A DNA stretch of 64,000 nucleotides from AC2028 sp002373595 (GTDB taxonomy: Bacteria; Bacillota; Clostridia; Lachnospirales; Lachnospiraceae). This document shows, in pieces, positions 1-8,900 of the stretch (the first letter of the stretch is position 1; each line of letters opens with the position of its first letter). Made by a program: the position numbers and the translations under genes. The notes beneath the pieces were generated by a model, which had not been told where the DNA came from, made no database searches, and worked only from the letters and a program-made list of their open reading frames with translations. The DNA is taken from the NCBI GenBank assembly GCA_946616365.1, contig CAMOIX010000005.1:31589-95588 (forward strand), read 5' to 3'.

Positions 1-731
1 TAGGCGGTATCCAGGCTCGCATCGAGATGCTCCCCGAGGGCGGGACTGCGAGCAGCTTAAGCCCCGAAGCGATTGACGAGTTAAAGGACCAGATCCGTGA
101 GATCACCAAAGGAAGCGAAGCTCAGATCGAAGCGATCCGCAAAGCCACCGAGGATAAGCTCGAGGATATCAGGAAAGCAAATGAGGAGCAGCTTGTAAAT
201 ATCCGCCGTGAGAATGTCGAGCAGTTAAAGGCTGTAGAGCAGGTAAGTGAAGATCTCGGCGGTATCGGCGCACAGATCGCTACACTTTCCTCCAAGGAGA
301 GCAGCCCCGCGATCAGCGAGGAGCTTATCGGCGATCTCAAAAACAGAATGGATGAGCTCACCAGGACCAATTCCGAGATCATGAGCGAGCTTTCCAAATC
401 AAACGGCGACAAGCTTGATGAGATCGCAAGAGCAAACGGCGAAAAACTGGACGTATTCGCCAAGGTAAACAGTGAGAGAATAGACCAGCTTCAGAAGACT
501 CTTATCGAGAGCCTCGGAAGCGGAGATGATTTCCATAAGGAATGCGTAAGGATATATCGCAATGTACAGGCGGTAGTCCAGGAAGAGTGCAACAAGCTCC
601 ACGGCGAGATGAAGGACACACTCGATCCTTATGAGAAGCAGATCAAGTCGGTAAAGAAAGCAGCGAGGACGGCAGTATTCTTCTCCGTAGCGGGAGTGAT
701 AGTTCAGTTCGTCATCCACTATTTATTGTAA
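1..731 (+). CDS. Coiled-coil tail-anchored protein, 5' end missing
   Basis: The reading frame is open to the left edge, so the true start lies outside the window; the first in-frame ATG is at 27. Most of the visible protein is a charged heptad/hendecad coiled coil with units such as EDKLEDIRKANEEQL and DEIARANGEKLDV. The last 20 or so residues are hydrophobic (VFFSVAGVIVQFVIHYLL) and end at the stop, which suggests a C-terminal membrane anchor with the coil in the cytoplasm. No catalytic domain is visible. It ends 10 bases before the M23 peptidase gene and may be co-transcribed with it. The function is unknown; a scaffold or a partner of the envelope machinery is only a guess. Confidence 0.6.
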   Translation, partial: GGIQARIEMLPEGGTASSLSPEAIDELKDQIREITKGSEAQIEAIRKATEDKLEDIRKANEEQLVNIRRENVEQLKAVEQVSEDLGGIGAQIATLSSKESSPAISEELIGDLKNRMDELTRTNSEIMSELSKSNGDKLDEIARANGEKLDVFAKVNSERIDQLQKTLIESLGSGDDFHKECVRIYRNVQAVVQEECNKLHGEMKDTLDPYEKQIKSVKKAARTAVFFSVAGVIVQFVIHYLL

Positions 732-741
732 GCAGGGTTTC

Positions 742-2325
742 GTGACAGTCAGGAAAACACACAAGGTACTGGAATATAGATTTATACTGGCGTCCTTCGC
801 GACGCTGGTTTTTTGTGCGATCGTTTTTTTACAGTTCACACCATTTCATTCTGACGGAGACAATTATTTCCACGCATTCTTAAATGACACATATGTCGGA
901 AGCACGAGCGATTCGGAGACCATAGACCGCCTTCTTATTGAGGCACGCAGAAATGTTGCCGCAGAGGCACAGGGAACTCTGTTCGCGGGTGCAAACCTTC
1001 GTATAGAATCCGAGGAAGTCCTTTTCGGAAATGTCGATTCGGACAGAAGGGTCAGACAGAATATGGAGGAGGTTCTTAGGAATGCAGAGACGGATATCCT
1101 CTCACCTTCATACACCATCAAGATCAACGAGTACATAGTAAACCTTGCCAGTGAAGAGGAGGCGGTACAGCTCCTTCAGGCTGCGATAAGCAGATATGAT
1201 GAATCGGGAGAGTTCAAAGTATCTCTGATGGAGGACAACGGAAGAGGATTTTCCGCTCAGACCGTTCAGATAGCGAAGAAGCCTGATGAGGCCGTGACAA
1301 AGAGCATAACCAAGACACCCAGGGCGGGCATAGCATTTCTGTCGGATGTGGGTGACAGGGAGTTCGACGGAGTGGTCAAGGAACTTGACTTCGATGATTA
1401 CGATCTTGGAATAGTCTCGATGAACTTTGCGGAGAATGTAGAGATATCCGAGAGCTATATGCCTAAGTCCCAGCTCACACCTCTCGATGTTGCGATAGAG
1501 GAAGTTACCAAGGAGGAGGAAAAGCCCAGCGAGTATACTATCGTGAGCGGCGACACTCTTTCGGGTATCTCCATGAAACTGAATATCCCTATGGAGACTC
1601 TCATCTCATTGAACAGCGATAAACTTAAGGATGAGCATTCCACTCTTCATATAGATGATAAGCTTATATACACCGTTCCCGAGCCGGAAGTTTCCGTTGA
1701 GAGGATAGAGAGAGTTTATAAGGAAGAGATCTACGAGGCTGATGTCATAATCATCCCCAAGGACGATTGGTACACGACCAAGACCAATGTCATACAGCAG
1801 CCTTCGGCGGGATCCAGAAATGCGATCAAGGATGAGTATTATATAAACGATAAGCTCGTATCCGAGACAGTACTTAAGGAAGAAGTCCTCATGGAGGCGG
1901 TTCCCATGATCATGGAACAGGGAACGATCATACCTCCTACATATATAAAGCCTCTCTCCGGAGGATATGTATCTTCGGGATTCGGACGCAGAAAGTCTCC
2001 CGGTGGTATCGGAAGTACATACCATAAGGGAGTCGACTGGGCAACTCCTACCGGAACCAGCGTATATGCTTCGAGCGGCGGAACGGTCGCTTCGGCAGGA
2101 TGGGGAAGCGGATACGGATATGTCGTATACATCAATCACCCCGACGGACGCCAGACCAGATATGCTCACCTGAGCAAGATCCTCGTATCGGCCGGACAGT
2201 CTGTAGCACAGGGACAGCTCATAGCCAGGAGCGGAAGCACCGGAAACTCCACCGGACCGCACCTTCACTTTGAGATTCTCATAAACGGAAGCCAGGTAGA
2301 TCCGCTTAATTATGTTCCCAGATAA
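742..2325 (+). CDS. Membrane-anchored LysM-G5-M23 endopeptidase
   Basis: A 527-residue protein with a GTG start and only a weak purine-rich stretch upstream. An N-terminal membrane segment (about residues 14-34) is followed by an unassigned region to about 260, a LysM domain (about 264-308, YTIVSGDTLSGIS), a G5-like domain (about 318-400) and a C-terminal M23 zinc metallopeptidase (about 405-525). The HxxxD motif is H428/D432 (HKGVDW) and the HLH motif is H507-L508-H509, so the zinc site looks complete. M23 enzymes of this layout cleave peptidoglycan cross-bridges or peptide stems outside the membrane. No terminator is evident after it; the ribosomal promoter starts at once. Confidence 0.9.
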   Translation: MTVRKTHKVLEYRFILASFATLVFCAIVFLQFTPFHSDGDNYFHAFLNDTYVGSTSDSETIDRLLIEARRNVAAEAQGTLFAGANLRIESEEVLFGNVDSDRRVRQNMEEVLRNAETDILSPSYTIKINEYIVNLASEEEAVQLLQAAISRYDESGEFKVSLMEDNGRGFSAQTVQIAKKPDEAVTKSITKTPRAGIAFLSDVGDREFDGVVKELDFDDYDLGIVSMNFAENVEISESYMPKSQLTPLDVAIEEVTKEEEKPSEYTIVSGDTLSGISMKLNIPMETLISLNSDKLKDEHSTLHIDDKLIYTVPEPEVSVERIERVYKEEIYEADVIIIPKDDWYTTKTNVIQQPSAGSRNAIKDEYYINDKLVSETVLKEEVLMEAVPMIMEQGTIIPPTYIKPLSGGYVSSGFGRRKSPGGIGSTYHKGVDWATPTGTSVYASSGGTVASAGWGSGYGYVVYINHPDGRQTRYAHLSKILVSAGQSVAQGQLIARSGSTGNSTGPHLHFEILINGSQVDPLNYVPR

Positions 2326-2333
2326 AAAAATTG

Positions 2334-2362
2334 TTGACGATGGTCTTCAGTTGTGCTATATT
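2334..2362 (+). promoter_or_regulatory. Sigma-A promoter for rpmG-secE-nusG
   Basis: TTGACG at 2334-2339 and TATATT at 2357-2362 are separated by exactly 17 bases. The promoter starts 9 bases after the M23 stop codon and lies about 70 bases before the rpmG start. Confidence 0.85.
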
Positions 2363-2430
2363 CTTTTAGCCAACGTACCAACGGGCTTATTTTTTTGACC
2401 TTATAACAAACCGTAAAGAAGGAGAACGCT

Positions 2431-2580
2431 ATGCGTACCAAGATCACACTCGCATGCACGGAGTGCAAACAACGCAACTATAACACCACCAAAGAAAAGA
2501 AGAACATGCCGGATCGTATGGAGATCAAGAAGTACTGCAGATTCTGCAAGAAGCATACTCTTCATAAGGAGACAAAATAA
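2431..2580 (+). CDS. rpmG: 50S ribosomal protein L33, zinc-binding form
   Basis: A 49-residue protein starting MRTKITLACTEC, with an AAGGAG ribosome binding site just upstream. The two CxxC pairs (C9/C12 and C36/C39) that bind zinc in the C+ type of L33 are intact. The stop codon shares its last base with the secE start. Order rpmG-secE-nusG upstream of rplK is the usual Firmicutes arrangement, though the tRNA-Trp gene found between rpmG and secE in some species is absent here. Confidence 0.95.
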   Translation: MRTKITLACTECKQRNYNTTKEKKNMPDRMEIKKYCRFCKKHTLHKETK

Positions 2581-2783
2581 TGTCCGATTCTTCCAAGAAG
2601 GAAAACAAGACAAAGTTTTTTGACGGAGTATCTGCTGAGTTTAATAAGGTAGATTGGCCGAATAGCAAGTCGACTTTCAGACAGTCGGTAGCTGTTGTCG
2701 TTATTTCCGTCATCTTTGGACTCATCATAGCCTTCATTGACTATGCTGCACAGTTCGGAGTTAACTTCCTGACAGGACTTTAA
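2580..2783 (+). CDS. secE: Preprotein translocase subunit SecE
   Basis: A 67-residue single-span SecE. A charged cytoplasmic N-terminus contains the conserved F-x-x-V-x-W-P signature (FNKVDWPN), followed by one membrane segment at about residues 38-60. This is the short Gram-positive form, part of the SecYEG channel. The start overlaps the rpmG stop by one base and an AAGGAG site lies inside the end of rpmG. It is followed after 10 bases by nusG. Confidence 0.93.
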   Translation: MSDSSKKENKTKFFDGVSAEFNKVDWPNSKSTFRQSVAVVVISVIFGLIIAFIDYAAQFGVNFLTGL

Positions 2784-2793
2784 GGAGGAGTAT

Positions 2794-3321
2794 ATGGCAG
2801 AAGGAAAGTGGTATGTTATACATACTTATTCCGGATATGAGAATAAGGTAAAGGCGGATATCGAAAAGACCGTCGAGAATAATAAGAAGCTTGCCGAGCA
2901 GATATTTGAAGTAAGAGTCCCGACCGAGAATGTTGTCGAGATCAGAAACGGTTCGAAGAAGCCCGTCTCCAGAAAACTTCTTCCCGGATATGTGCTCGTA
3001 AATATGGATATGAACGATGAGACTTGGTATGTAGTCCGTAATACCCGCGGAGTAACCGGTTTTGTCGGACCCGGAAGCAAGCCGGTACCTCTTTCCGAGG
3101 CAGAGATGAAGCCCTTCGGAATCAAGGTAGACACGAGCAAGATAAATGTAGATTTTGGAGAGGGCGATACCATCGCCGTCATCGCGGGAGTTTGGAAGGA
3201 TACCGTCGGAGTTGTTCAGAAGATGGACGAAAGCAAACAGACCGCAACCATCAATGTAGAACTCTTCGGCAGAGAAACGCCTGTTGAGATCAGCTTCGCA
3301 GAAGTGCGGAGAATGAGCTAG
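2794..3321 (+). CDS. nusG: Transcription termination/antitermination protein NusG
   Basis: A 175-residue protein with an NGN domain (about 1-110, starting KWYVIHTYSGYENKVKADIE) and a C-terminal KOW domain (about 120-175, GDTIAVIAGVWKDTVGVV). NusG binds the RNA polymerase clamp and modulates pausing and elongation. An AAGGAGGAG site lies 5-6 bases upstream of the ATG. Length and position after secE match the family. Confidence 0.97.
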   Translation: MAEGKWYVIHTYSGYENKVKADIEKTVENNKKLAEQIFEVRVPTENVVEIRNGSKKPVSRKLLPGYVLVNMDMNDETWYVVRNTRGVTGFVGPGSKPVPLSEAEMKPFGIKVDTSKINVDFGEGDTIAVIAGVWKDTVGVVQKMDESKQTATINVELFGRETPVEISFAEVRRMS

Positions 3322-3339
3322 GATTAGGAGGAAAAAGAA

Positions 3340-3765
3340 ATGGCAAAGAAAGTAGAAGGATATATCAAGCTGCAGATCCCTGCAGGCAAGGCAACTCCGG
3401 CACCCCCGGTTGGTCCTGCTCTCGGTCAGCACGGCGTTAATATCGTTGAGTTTACCAAGCAGTTCAATGCAGTAACCGCTGACAAGGGAGATACCATCAT
3501 CCCCGTAGTCATCACTGTATATTCCGACAGATCATTCAGTTTCATCACCAAGACGCCGCCCGCAGCCGTACTGCTCAAGAAAGCAGCAGGGATAAAGAGC
3601 GGATCCGGTGTACCGAACAAGAATAAAGTAGCTACGATCTCCAAGGATAAGATCAGAGAGATCGCTGAGCTCAAGATGCCGGATCTTAATGCGGCAAACA
3701 TCGATTCTGCTATGAGCATGATCGCGGGAACCGCCAGAAGCATGGGTATTGCCGTACAGGATTAA
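3340..3765 (+). CDS. rplK: 50S ribosomal protein L11
   Basis: A 141-residue protein, the standard length, with the N-terminal motif GKATPAPPVGPALGQHGVNI and a C-terminal rRNA-binding half. It forms the GTPase-associated stalk base on 23S rRNA. A TTAGGAGG site precedes the ATG. It is co-transcribed with nusG upstream and with rplA downstream across a 73-base gap that contains a hairpin. Confidence 0.97.
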   Translation: MAKKVEGYIKLQIPAGKATPAPPVGPALGQHGVNIVEFTKQFNAVTADKGDTIIPVVITVYSDRSFSFITKTPPAAVLLKKAAGIKSGSGVPNKNKVATISKDKIREIAELKMPDLNAANIDSAMSMIAGTARSMGIAVQD

Positions 3766-3791
3766 TCCTGACGGTATACTATAAACTTATT

Positions 3792-3834
3792 GGGAGGCGT
3801 ATAGATGAGTACGCCGTTTGAACCTAGGAGGTAA
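3792..3834 (+). promoter_or_regulatory. Hairpin and 9-codon minigene upstream of rplA, candidate L1 autoregulatory site
   Basis: GGCGTA (3796-3801) and TACGCC (3810-3815) form a perfect 6-bp stem with the 8-base loop TAGATGAG. A GGGAGG site and an ATG at 3805 open a 9-codon frame (MSTPFEPRR) that stops at 3832-3834, 4 bases before the rplA ATG, so the rplA ribosome binding site lies inside it. L1 is known to bind its own mRNA in several phyla; assignment here is inference from position and the stem. Confidence 0.4.
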
Positions 3835-3838
3835 AGAA

Positions 3839-4528
3839 ATGAAACACGGAAAGAAGTATGCGGAGGCAGCAAAGCTGTTCGACCGCGCAAACTACTACGA
3901 GCCCGAAGAGGCTGTAGCACTTGTTAAGAAGACTGCAAGCGCAAAGTTCGATGAGACTGTAGAGCTTCACATTCGTACCGGATGTGACGGACGTCACGCA
4001 GATCAGCAGATCAGAGGCGCAGTTGTTCTTCCCAACGGAACCGGTAAGACTGTAAGGGTTCTCGTTATCGCAAAGGGCGCTAAGCTCGATGAGGCACAGG
4101 CAGCAGGCGCTGACTATGTCGGAGGAGAGGAGCTCGTCCCCAAGATCCAGAATGATGGATGGCTTGATTTCGACGTTGTAGTTGCCACTCCCGACATGAT
4201 GGGTGTTGTAGGACGTCTCGGTAAAGTTCTCGGACCTAAGGGTCTCATGCCGAACCCCAAGGCAGGAACCGTTACCATGGATGTTGCAAAGGCTATCAAT
4301 GATATCAAAGCCGGTAAGATCGAGTACAGACTTGACAAGAGCAACATCGTACACGTTCCCGTAGGAAAGGCTTCCTTCACCGAGGAGCAGCTCCAGCAGA
4401 ACTACAATGCGATCCTTGACGCTATCGTAAAGGCTCGTCCCAGTTCACTTAAGGGCCAGTACTTAAAGAGCATTACCTTAAGCTGCACCATGGGCCCCGG
4501 CGTAAAAGTAAGCACCGCAAAGTATTAA
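3839..4528 (+). CDS. rplA: 50S ribosomal protein L1
   Basis: A 229-residue protein beginning MKHGKKYAEAAKLFD. The start at 3839 is chosen because AGGAGG lies 6-7 bases upstream; an upstream extension of seven codons would lack a site. The L1 signature GRLGKVLGPKGLMPNPKAGT is present near residue 125. L1 forms the mobile stalk that moves deacylated tRNA out of the E site and can repress its own operon. It is followed by a separate promoter for the L10 operon. Confidence 0.97.
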   Translation: MKHGKKYAEAAKLFDRANYYEPEEAVALVKKTASAKFDETVELHIRTGCDGRHADQQIRGAVVLPNGTGKTVRVLVIAKGAKLDEAQAAGADYVGGEELVPKIQNDGWLDFDVVVATPDMMGVVGRLGKVLGPKGLMPNPKAGTVTMDVAKAINDIKAGKIEYRLDKSNIVHVPVGKASFTEEQLQQNYNAILDAIVKARPSSLKGQYLKSITLSCTMGPGVKVSTAKY

Positions 4529-4535
4529 TTCTTTC

Positions 4536-4564
4536 TTGACATATAAATATACTTAGTGTATATT
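4536..4564 (+). promoter_or_regulatory. Sigma-A promoter for the L10 operon
   Basis: TTGACA at 4536-4541 and TATATT at 4559-4564 with a 17-base spacer, starting 8 bases after the rplA stop. It drives the L10 leader and rplJ-rplL. Confidence 0.85.
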
Positions 4565-4574
4565 TTCATATGTT

Positions 4575-4735
4575 TCGGGCTTAGGTCCGAAAAAGCCGAA
4601 GACAGCAGGCAGTCATCGCTAGATGGCGGTAAGTCCAGCCGAGGTGAGAGTTATCAAATATGAACTCATTCTCTCCCTTGCTGTCCCTGACGGCAAGGGA
4701 ATTTTTTTCGGCTCCAAATATTAAAAGGAGGTAAA
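4575..4735 (+). ncRNA. Ribosomal protein L10 leader
   Basis: The transcript between the promoter and rplJ carries the conserved kink-turn segments of the L10(L12)4 binding site, including GACAGCAGGC and the CAGCCGAGGT block at about 4635-4644. In Firmicutes, excess L10-L12 complex binds this element and favours the terminator hairpin at its 3' end. The match is by recognition of the conserved blocks; a covariance search would confirm the exact limits. Confidence 0.85.
4674..4709 (+). terminator. Intrinsic attenuator terminator of the L10 leader
   Basis: CCCTTGCTGT pairs with ACGGCAAGGG around the loop CCCTG, a 10-bp stem followed by a run of seven T. It lies about 30 bases before rplJ and is the regulated terminator of the L10 leader. 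Confidence 0.85.
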
Positions 4736-4739
4736 GAAA

Positions 4740-5270
4740 ATGGCAAAGGTTGAATTGAAAAAGCCCATCGTGGATGAGATCTCCGCAGGGATTGCCGATG
4801 CCCAGTCAGTGGTTGTAGTAGACTATCGCGGACTCACTGTTGAACAGGATACGAAGCTTCGTAAGAACCTTCGTGAGGCCGGAGTTAATTACAAGGTCTA
4901 CAAGAACACCTTCCTGACCATGGCATTCAAGGGTACCGAGTTCGAGCCCCTTACTCCCTACCTTGAGGGACCCACCGCAGTGGCTATTTCCAAGGATGAT
5001 GCAACCGCTCCCGCAAGAGTTATCGCCGCATTCGCAAAGAACGCAGAGAAGCTCGAGATCAAGGGCGGAATTGTAGAAGGAACTCTCTACGATGCTAACG
5101 GCATGAAGACCATCGCAAGCATCCCTTCCAGAGACGAGCTTCTTTCCAAGCTCCTCGGAAGCCTGCAGAGTCCTATCACCAATTTTGCAAGAGTTATGAA
5201 CCAGCTTGCAGAAAAAGGCGGAGCATCCGGCGCGGCAGCAGAAGCACCTGCAGAAACACCCGCTGAGTAA
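4740..5270 (+). CDS. rplJ: 50S ribosomal protein L10
   Basis: A 176-residue protein. The N-terminal rRNA-binding domain holds the VVVDYRGLTVEQ motif; the C-terminal helix that binds L7/L12 dimers ends in an Ala/Glu-rich tail. An AAAAGGAGGTAAAG site precedes the ATG. L10 is the regulator of its own operon through the upstream leader. It is followed by rplL after 52 bases. Confidence 0.97.
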   Translation: MAKVELKKPIVDEISAGIADAQSVVVVDYRGLTVEQDTKLRKNLREAGVNYKVYKNTFLTMAFKGTEFEPLTPYLEGPTAVAISKDDATAPARVIAAFAKNAEKLEIKGGIVEGTLYDANGMKTIASIPSRDELLSKLLGSLQSPITNFARVMNQLAEKGGASGAAAEAPAETPAE

Positions 5271-5322
5271 TAGTATTCAGCATTTAATCTAAGTTAATTT
5301 ATCAATTACGGAGGTAATAAAA

Positions 5323-5697
5323 ATGGCAAAGTTATCCACTCAGGAAATCATTGATGCTGTTAAGGAACTCAGCGTTCTCGAGCTCAACGAGCTTGTAAAG
5401 GCTTGTGAGGAGGAGTTCGGAGTATCTGCAGCAGCAGGCGTAGTAGTAGCAGGACCCGCAGCAGGCGGCGCAGCAGCTGAGGAGAAGACCGAGTTCGACG
5501 TAGAGCTCACCGAGACAGGAGCTGAGAAGGTTAAGGTTATCAAGGTTGTTCGTGAGATCACCGGCCTTGGACTTAAGGAAGCTAAGGATGCAGTTGAGGC
5601 TGCTCCCAAGGTTATCAAAGAGGCAGCTGCCAAGGCAGAGGCTGAGGACATCAAGAAGAAGCTCGAGGAAGTTGGAGCTAAGGTTACTCTTAAGTAA
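5323..5697 (+). CDS. rplL: 50S ribosomal protein L7/L12
   Basis: A 124-residue stalk protein. It has an N-terminal dimerisation domain, an Ala/Gly-rich hinge near residues 37-52 and a C-terminal domain (KVKVIKVVREITGLGLKEAK) that recruits translation factors. An ACGGAGGT site lies 8 bases upstream of the ATG. It ends before a strong hairpin and the rpoB promoter. Confidence 0.97.
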   Translation: MAKLSTQEIIDAVKELSVLELNELVKACEEEFGVSAAAGVVVAGPAAGGAAAEEKTEFDVELTETGAEKVKVIKVVREITGLGLKEAKDAVEAAPKVIKEAAAKAEAEDIKKKLEEVGAKVTLK

Positions 5698-5718
5698 TCA
5701 ATATTCTTACGAAAACTA

Positions 5719-5750
5719 TTGCCCCGGGGGCCATATCGCCCTCGGGGCAA
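5719..5750 (+). terminator. Strong hairpin between rplL and rpoB, without a U-tract
   Basis: A 13-bp GC-rich stem (5719-5731 with 5738-5750, one G-T wobble) and a 6-base loop. The sequence after it is GTTGTGTCTT, so the U-tract is poor. It may be a partial terminator or a processing site that sets the ratio of L7/L12 to polymerase mRNA. Confidence 0.5.
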
Positions 5751-5770
5751 GTTGTGTCTTAAAAAAAACC

Positions 5771-5799
5771 TTGACGGCTTGAAACCGTTGTGGTACTAT
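5771..5799 (+). promoter_or_regulatory. Sigma-A promoter for rpoB-rpoC
   Basis: TTGACG at 5771-5776 and TACTAT at 5794-5799 with a 17-base spacer. The predicted leader to rpoB is about 117 bases and holds no convincing gene. Confidence 0.75.
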
Positions 5800-5923
5800 G
5801 GAAAATGCGCTTTTGTGCTGAAAGTATGTTTTTCGCTCGAAATCGGGGCGAAAGGCGTTTTTCTGCGCTTTTGGCGTTTGCTTCAATCTATCACATCTTA
5901 ATAGAAAGAAGGGGTGTCAGCAC

Positions 5924-8900
5924 ATGAACAAAAATCGAATTCGTCCCATTAATGATGCCAAGACGTTGCGTATGAGCTACGCCAGGCAGAGGGAAGTACT
6001 CGAAATGCCCAACCTGATCGAAGTACAGGTTAATTCCTACAAGTGGTTTCTTGAGGAAGGGCTCAAGGAGGTATTTGATGATATATCTCCCATACTCGAT
6101 TTCAACGGCGACTTAAGTCTTGAGTTCGTTGATTATGAATTCCGAGTAGATAAGAAGAAATACACCATCGAAGAGTGTAAGGAGCGTGATGCAACATACT
6201 CGGCACCTCTGTTCGTAAAAGTTAGACTTCACAGTAAAGAAGATAAGAATATCCAGGAGCACGAGGTCTTCATGGGAGATCTTCCCCTTATGACCGATAA
6301 CGGAACCTTCGTTGTTAACGGAGCTGAACGTGTTATCGTCAGCCAGCTCGTGCGTTCCCCCGGAATGTATTATAAAGTTTCTCACGATAAATTCGGTAAG
6401 GAACTCTATGCGTGCACCGTCATCCCTAACCGCGGAGCATGGCTTGAGTACGAGACCGATTCAAACGGAGTATTCTATGTGCGTGTCGACAGGACCCGTA
6501 AGGTTGCCGTCACGTCTCTTATCCGTGCGCTCGGAATAGGAACCAATGAGGAGATCAGAGAGCTCTTCGGAGATGACGATCCGATGCTCGAGGCTACCAT
6601 TGAGAAGGATCCCAGCGTGACCGGCGACAACCCGACCGGAAGTCACGAGTCCGGACTCTTAGAGCTCTATCGTAAGATCCGCCCCGGTGAGCCCCTCAGC
6701 GTAGAGAGCGCAGAGAGCCTCATCCATTCAATGTTCTTCGATGCAAGAAGATACGACCTTGCTAAGGTAGGAAGATATAAGTTCAATAAAAAGATGGCCC
6801 TCAGGAACCGTATCAGAGGAAAGGTAGCAGCCGAGGATGTCATCGATCCCAACACCGGCGAAGTTATCGTCGCAAAGGGAAAGAAGATCGATATGGATAT
6901 GGCAGACCTCATCCAGGATTCTGCTGTTGAGTCCGTACTTATCCAGACCGAGGAGAAGAATGTTAAGGTTCTCTCCAATATGATGGTAGATCTTACTCAT
7001 TATGTAGATTGTGATGCAAAGGAAGTATTCGGCATCAAAGAGAGAGTATACTATCCTCTTCTTAAAGAGATACTTGATGAGTTCGGTGATGACCCCGATG
7101 CTCTTACTCAGGCTATCGCCCGCAATGTACACGAGCTCGTTCCGAAGCACATCACCAAGGAAGATATCCTTGCTTCCATAAGCTATGTATTCGGACTTGA
7201 GTACGGTATCGGCCACGACGATGATATCGACCATCTCGGAAACCGTAGGATCCGTGCTGTAGGAGAGCTCCTTCAGAATCAGTATCGTGTAGGACTTACC
7301 AGAATGGAGAGAGTCGTTCGCGAGCGTATGAGCACTCATGACGCAAACGAGGTCACTCCCGGAAGCCTTATCAATATCAAGCCCGTAACCGCAGCGGTTA
7401 AAGAGTTCTTCGGATCCTCACAGCTTTCACAGTTCATGGATCAGAACAACCCGCTCTCCGAGCTTACACATAAGAGACGTCTTTCAGCTCTCGGTCCCGG
7501 CGGACTTTCAAGAGACCGTGCCGGATTCGAGGTTCGAGACGTTCACTATTCACACTACGGCAGAATGTGTCCCATTGAGACTCCCGAAGGTCCCAACATC
7601 GGACTTATCAACTCACTCGCAAGCTATGCGAGGATCAATGAATACGGATTCATTGAGGCTCCTTACCGCAAGGTAAACAAGAAGGATCCTCAGAACCCGA
7701 AGGTTACCGACGATGTTATCTACATGACCGCGGATGAAGAGGACAACTATTATGTAGCTCAGGCTAACGAACAGCTTGACGAGAAGGGTCACTTCGTTCG
7801 TAAGTCTGTATCCGGCCGTCACAGAGAGGAGACTCAGGAGTATCCCAGAGAGATGATCGACTACATGGACGTCTCTCCTAAGATGGTATTCTCTGTAGCT
7901 ACCGCGCTTATTCCTTTCCTTCAGAACGATGACGCTAACCGTGCTCTGATGGGATCGAACATGCAGAGACAGGCAGTACCTCTTATGATGACCGAAGCAC
8001 CCGTTGTCGGAACCGGAATGGAGATCAAGGCTGCGGAAGACTCCGGAGACTGCGTACTTTCAACCGTCGACGGTAAGGTTACTTATGTATCCGCAGATAC
8101 TATCAGGATCAAGCCCGAAGGAAGCAAGGAAGTAGAATATAAGCTTTCCAAGTTCTCCAGATCCAACCAGGGCAACTGCTACAACCAGAAGCCTATCGTA
8201 GATAAGGGCGAGCAGGTAAGAGCAGGACAGGTTATCGCTGACGGCGCATCCACCTGCAACGGTGAGCTTGCACTCGGTAAGAACCCTCTCATCGGATTCA
8301 TGACCTGGGAAGGATACAACTACGAGGACGCAGTTCTTCTTTCTGAGAGACTTGTACAGGAAGATGTATATACTTCGATCCATATCGAAGAGTATGAGGC
8401 AGAAGCACGTGATACCAAACTCGGACCCGAAGAGATCACCCGTGACGTACACGGCGTAGGTGAGGAAGCACTCAAGGATCTTGATGAGCGCGGAATCATC
8501 CGTATCGGCGCAGAGGTTCGTGCCGGAGATATCCTTGTAGGTAAGGTAACTCCCAAGGGAGAGACAGAGCTTACCGCTGAGGAGAGACTCCTTCGCGCAA
8601 TCTTCGGTGAGAAGGCCAGAGAAGTCAGAGATACTTCACTTAAGGTTCCTCACGGAGCATACGGTATTGTAGTAGACGCTAAGGTATTTACCCGCGAGAA
8701 CAGCGAGGAGCTTCCTCCCGGAGTAAATATGTCCGTAAGGATCTATATCGCACAGAAGAGAAAAATCTCCGTAGGAGATAAGATGGCAGGACGTCATGGA
8801 AACAAGGGTGTCGTTTCCCGCGTGCTCCCCGTTGAGGATATGCCTTTCCTTCCCAACGGAAGACCTCTTGACATCGTGCTTAACCCTCTGGGCGTTCCTT

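Noticed and set aside
5719..5901. A 60-codon frame in the rpoB leader
   Set aside because: It begins in the hairpin after rplL, spans the rpoB promoter and has no ribosome binding site.
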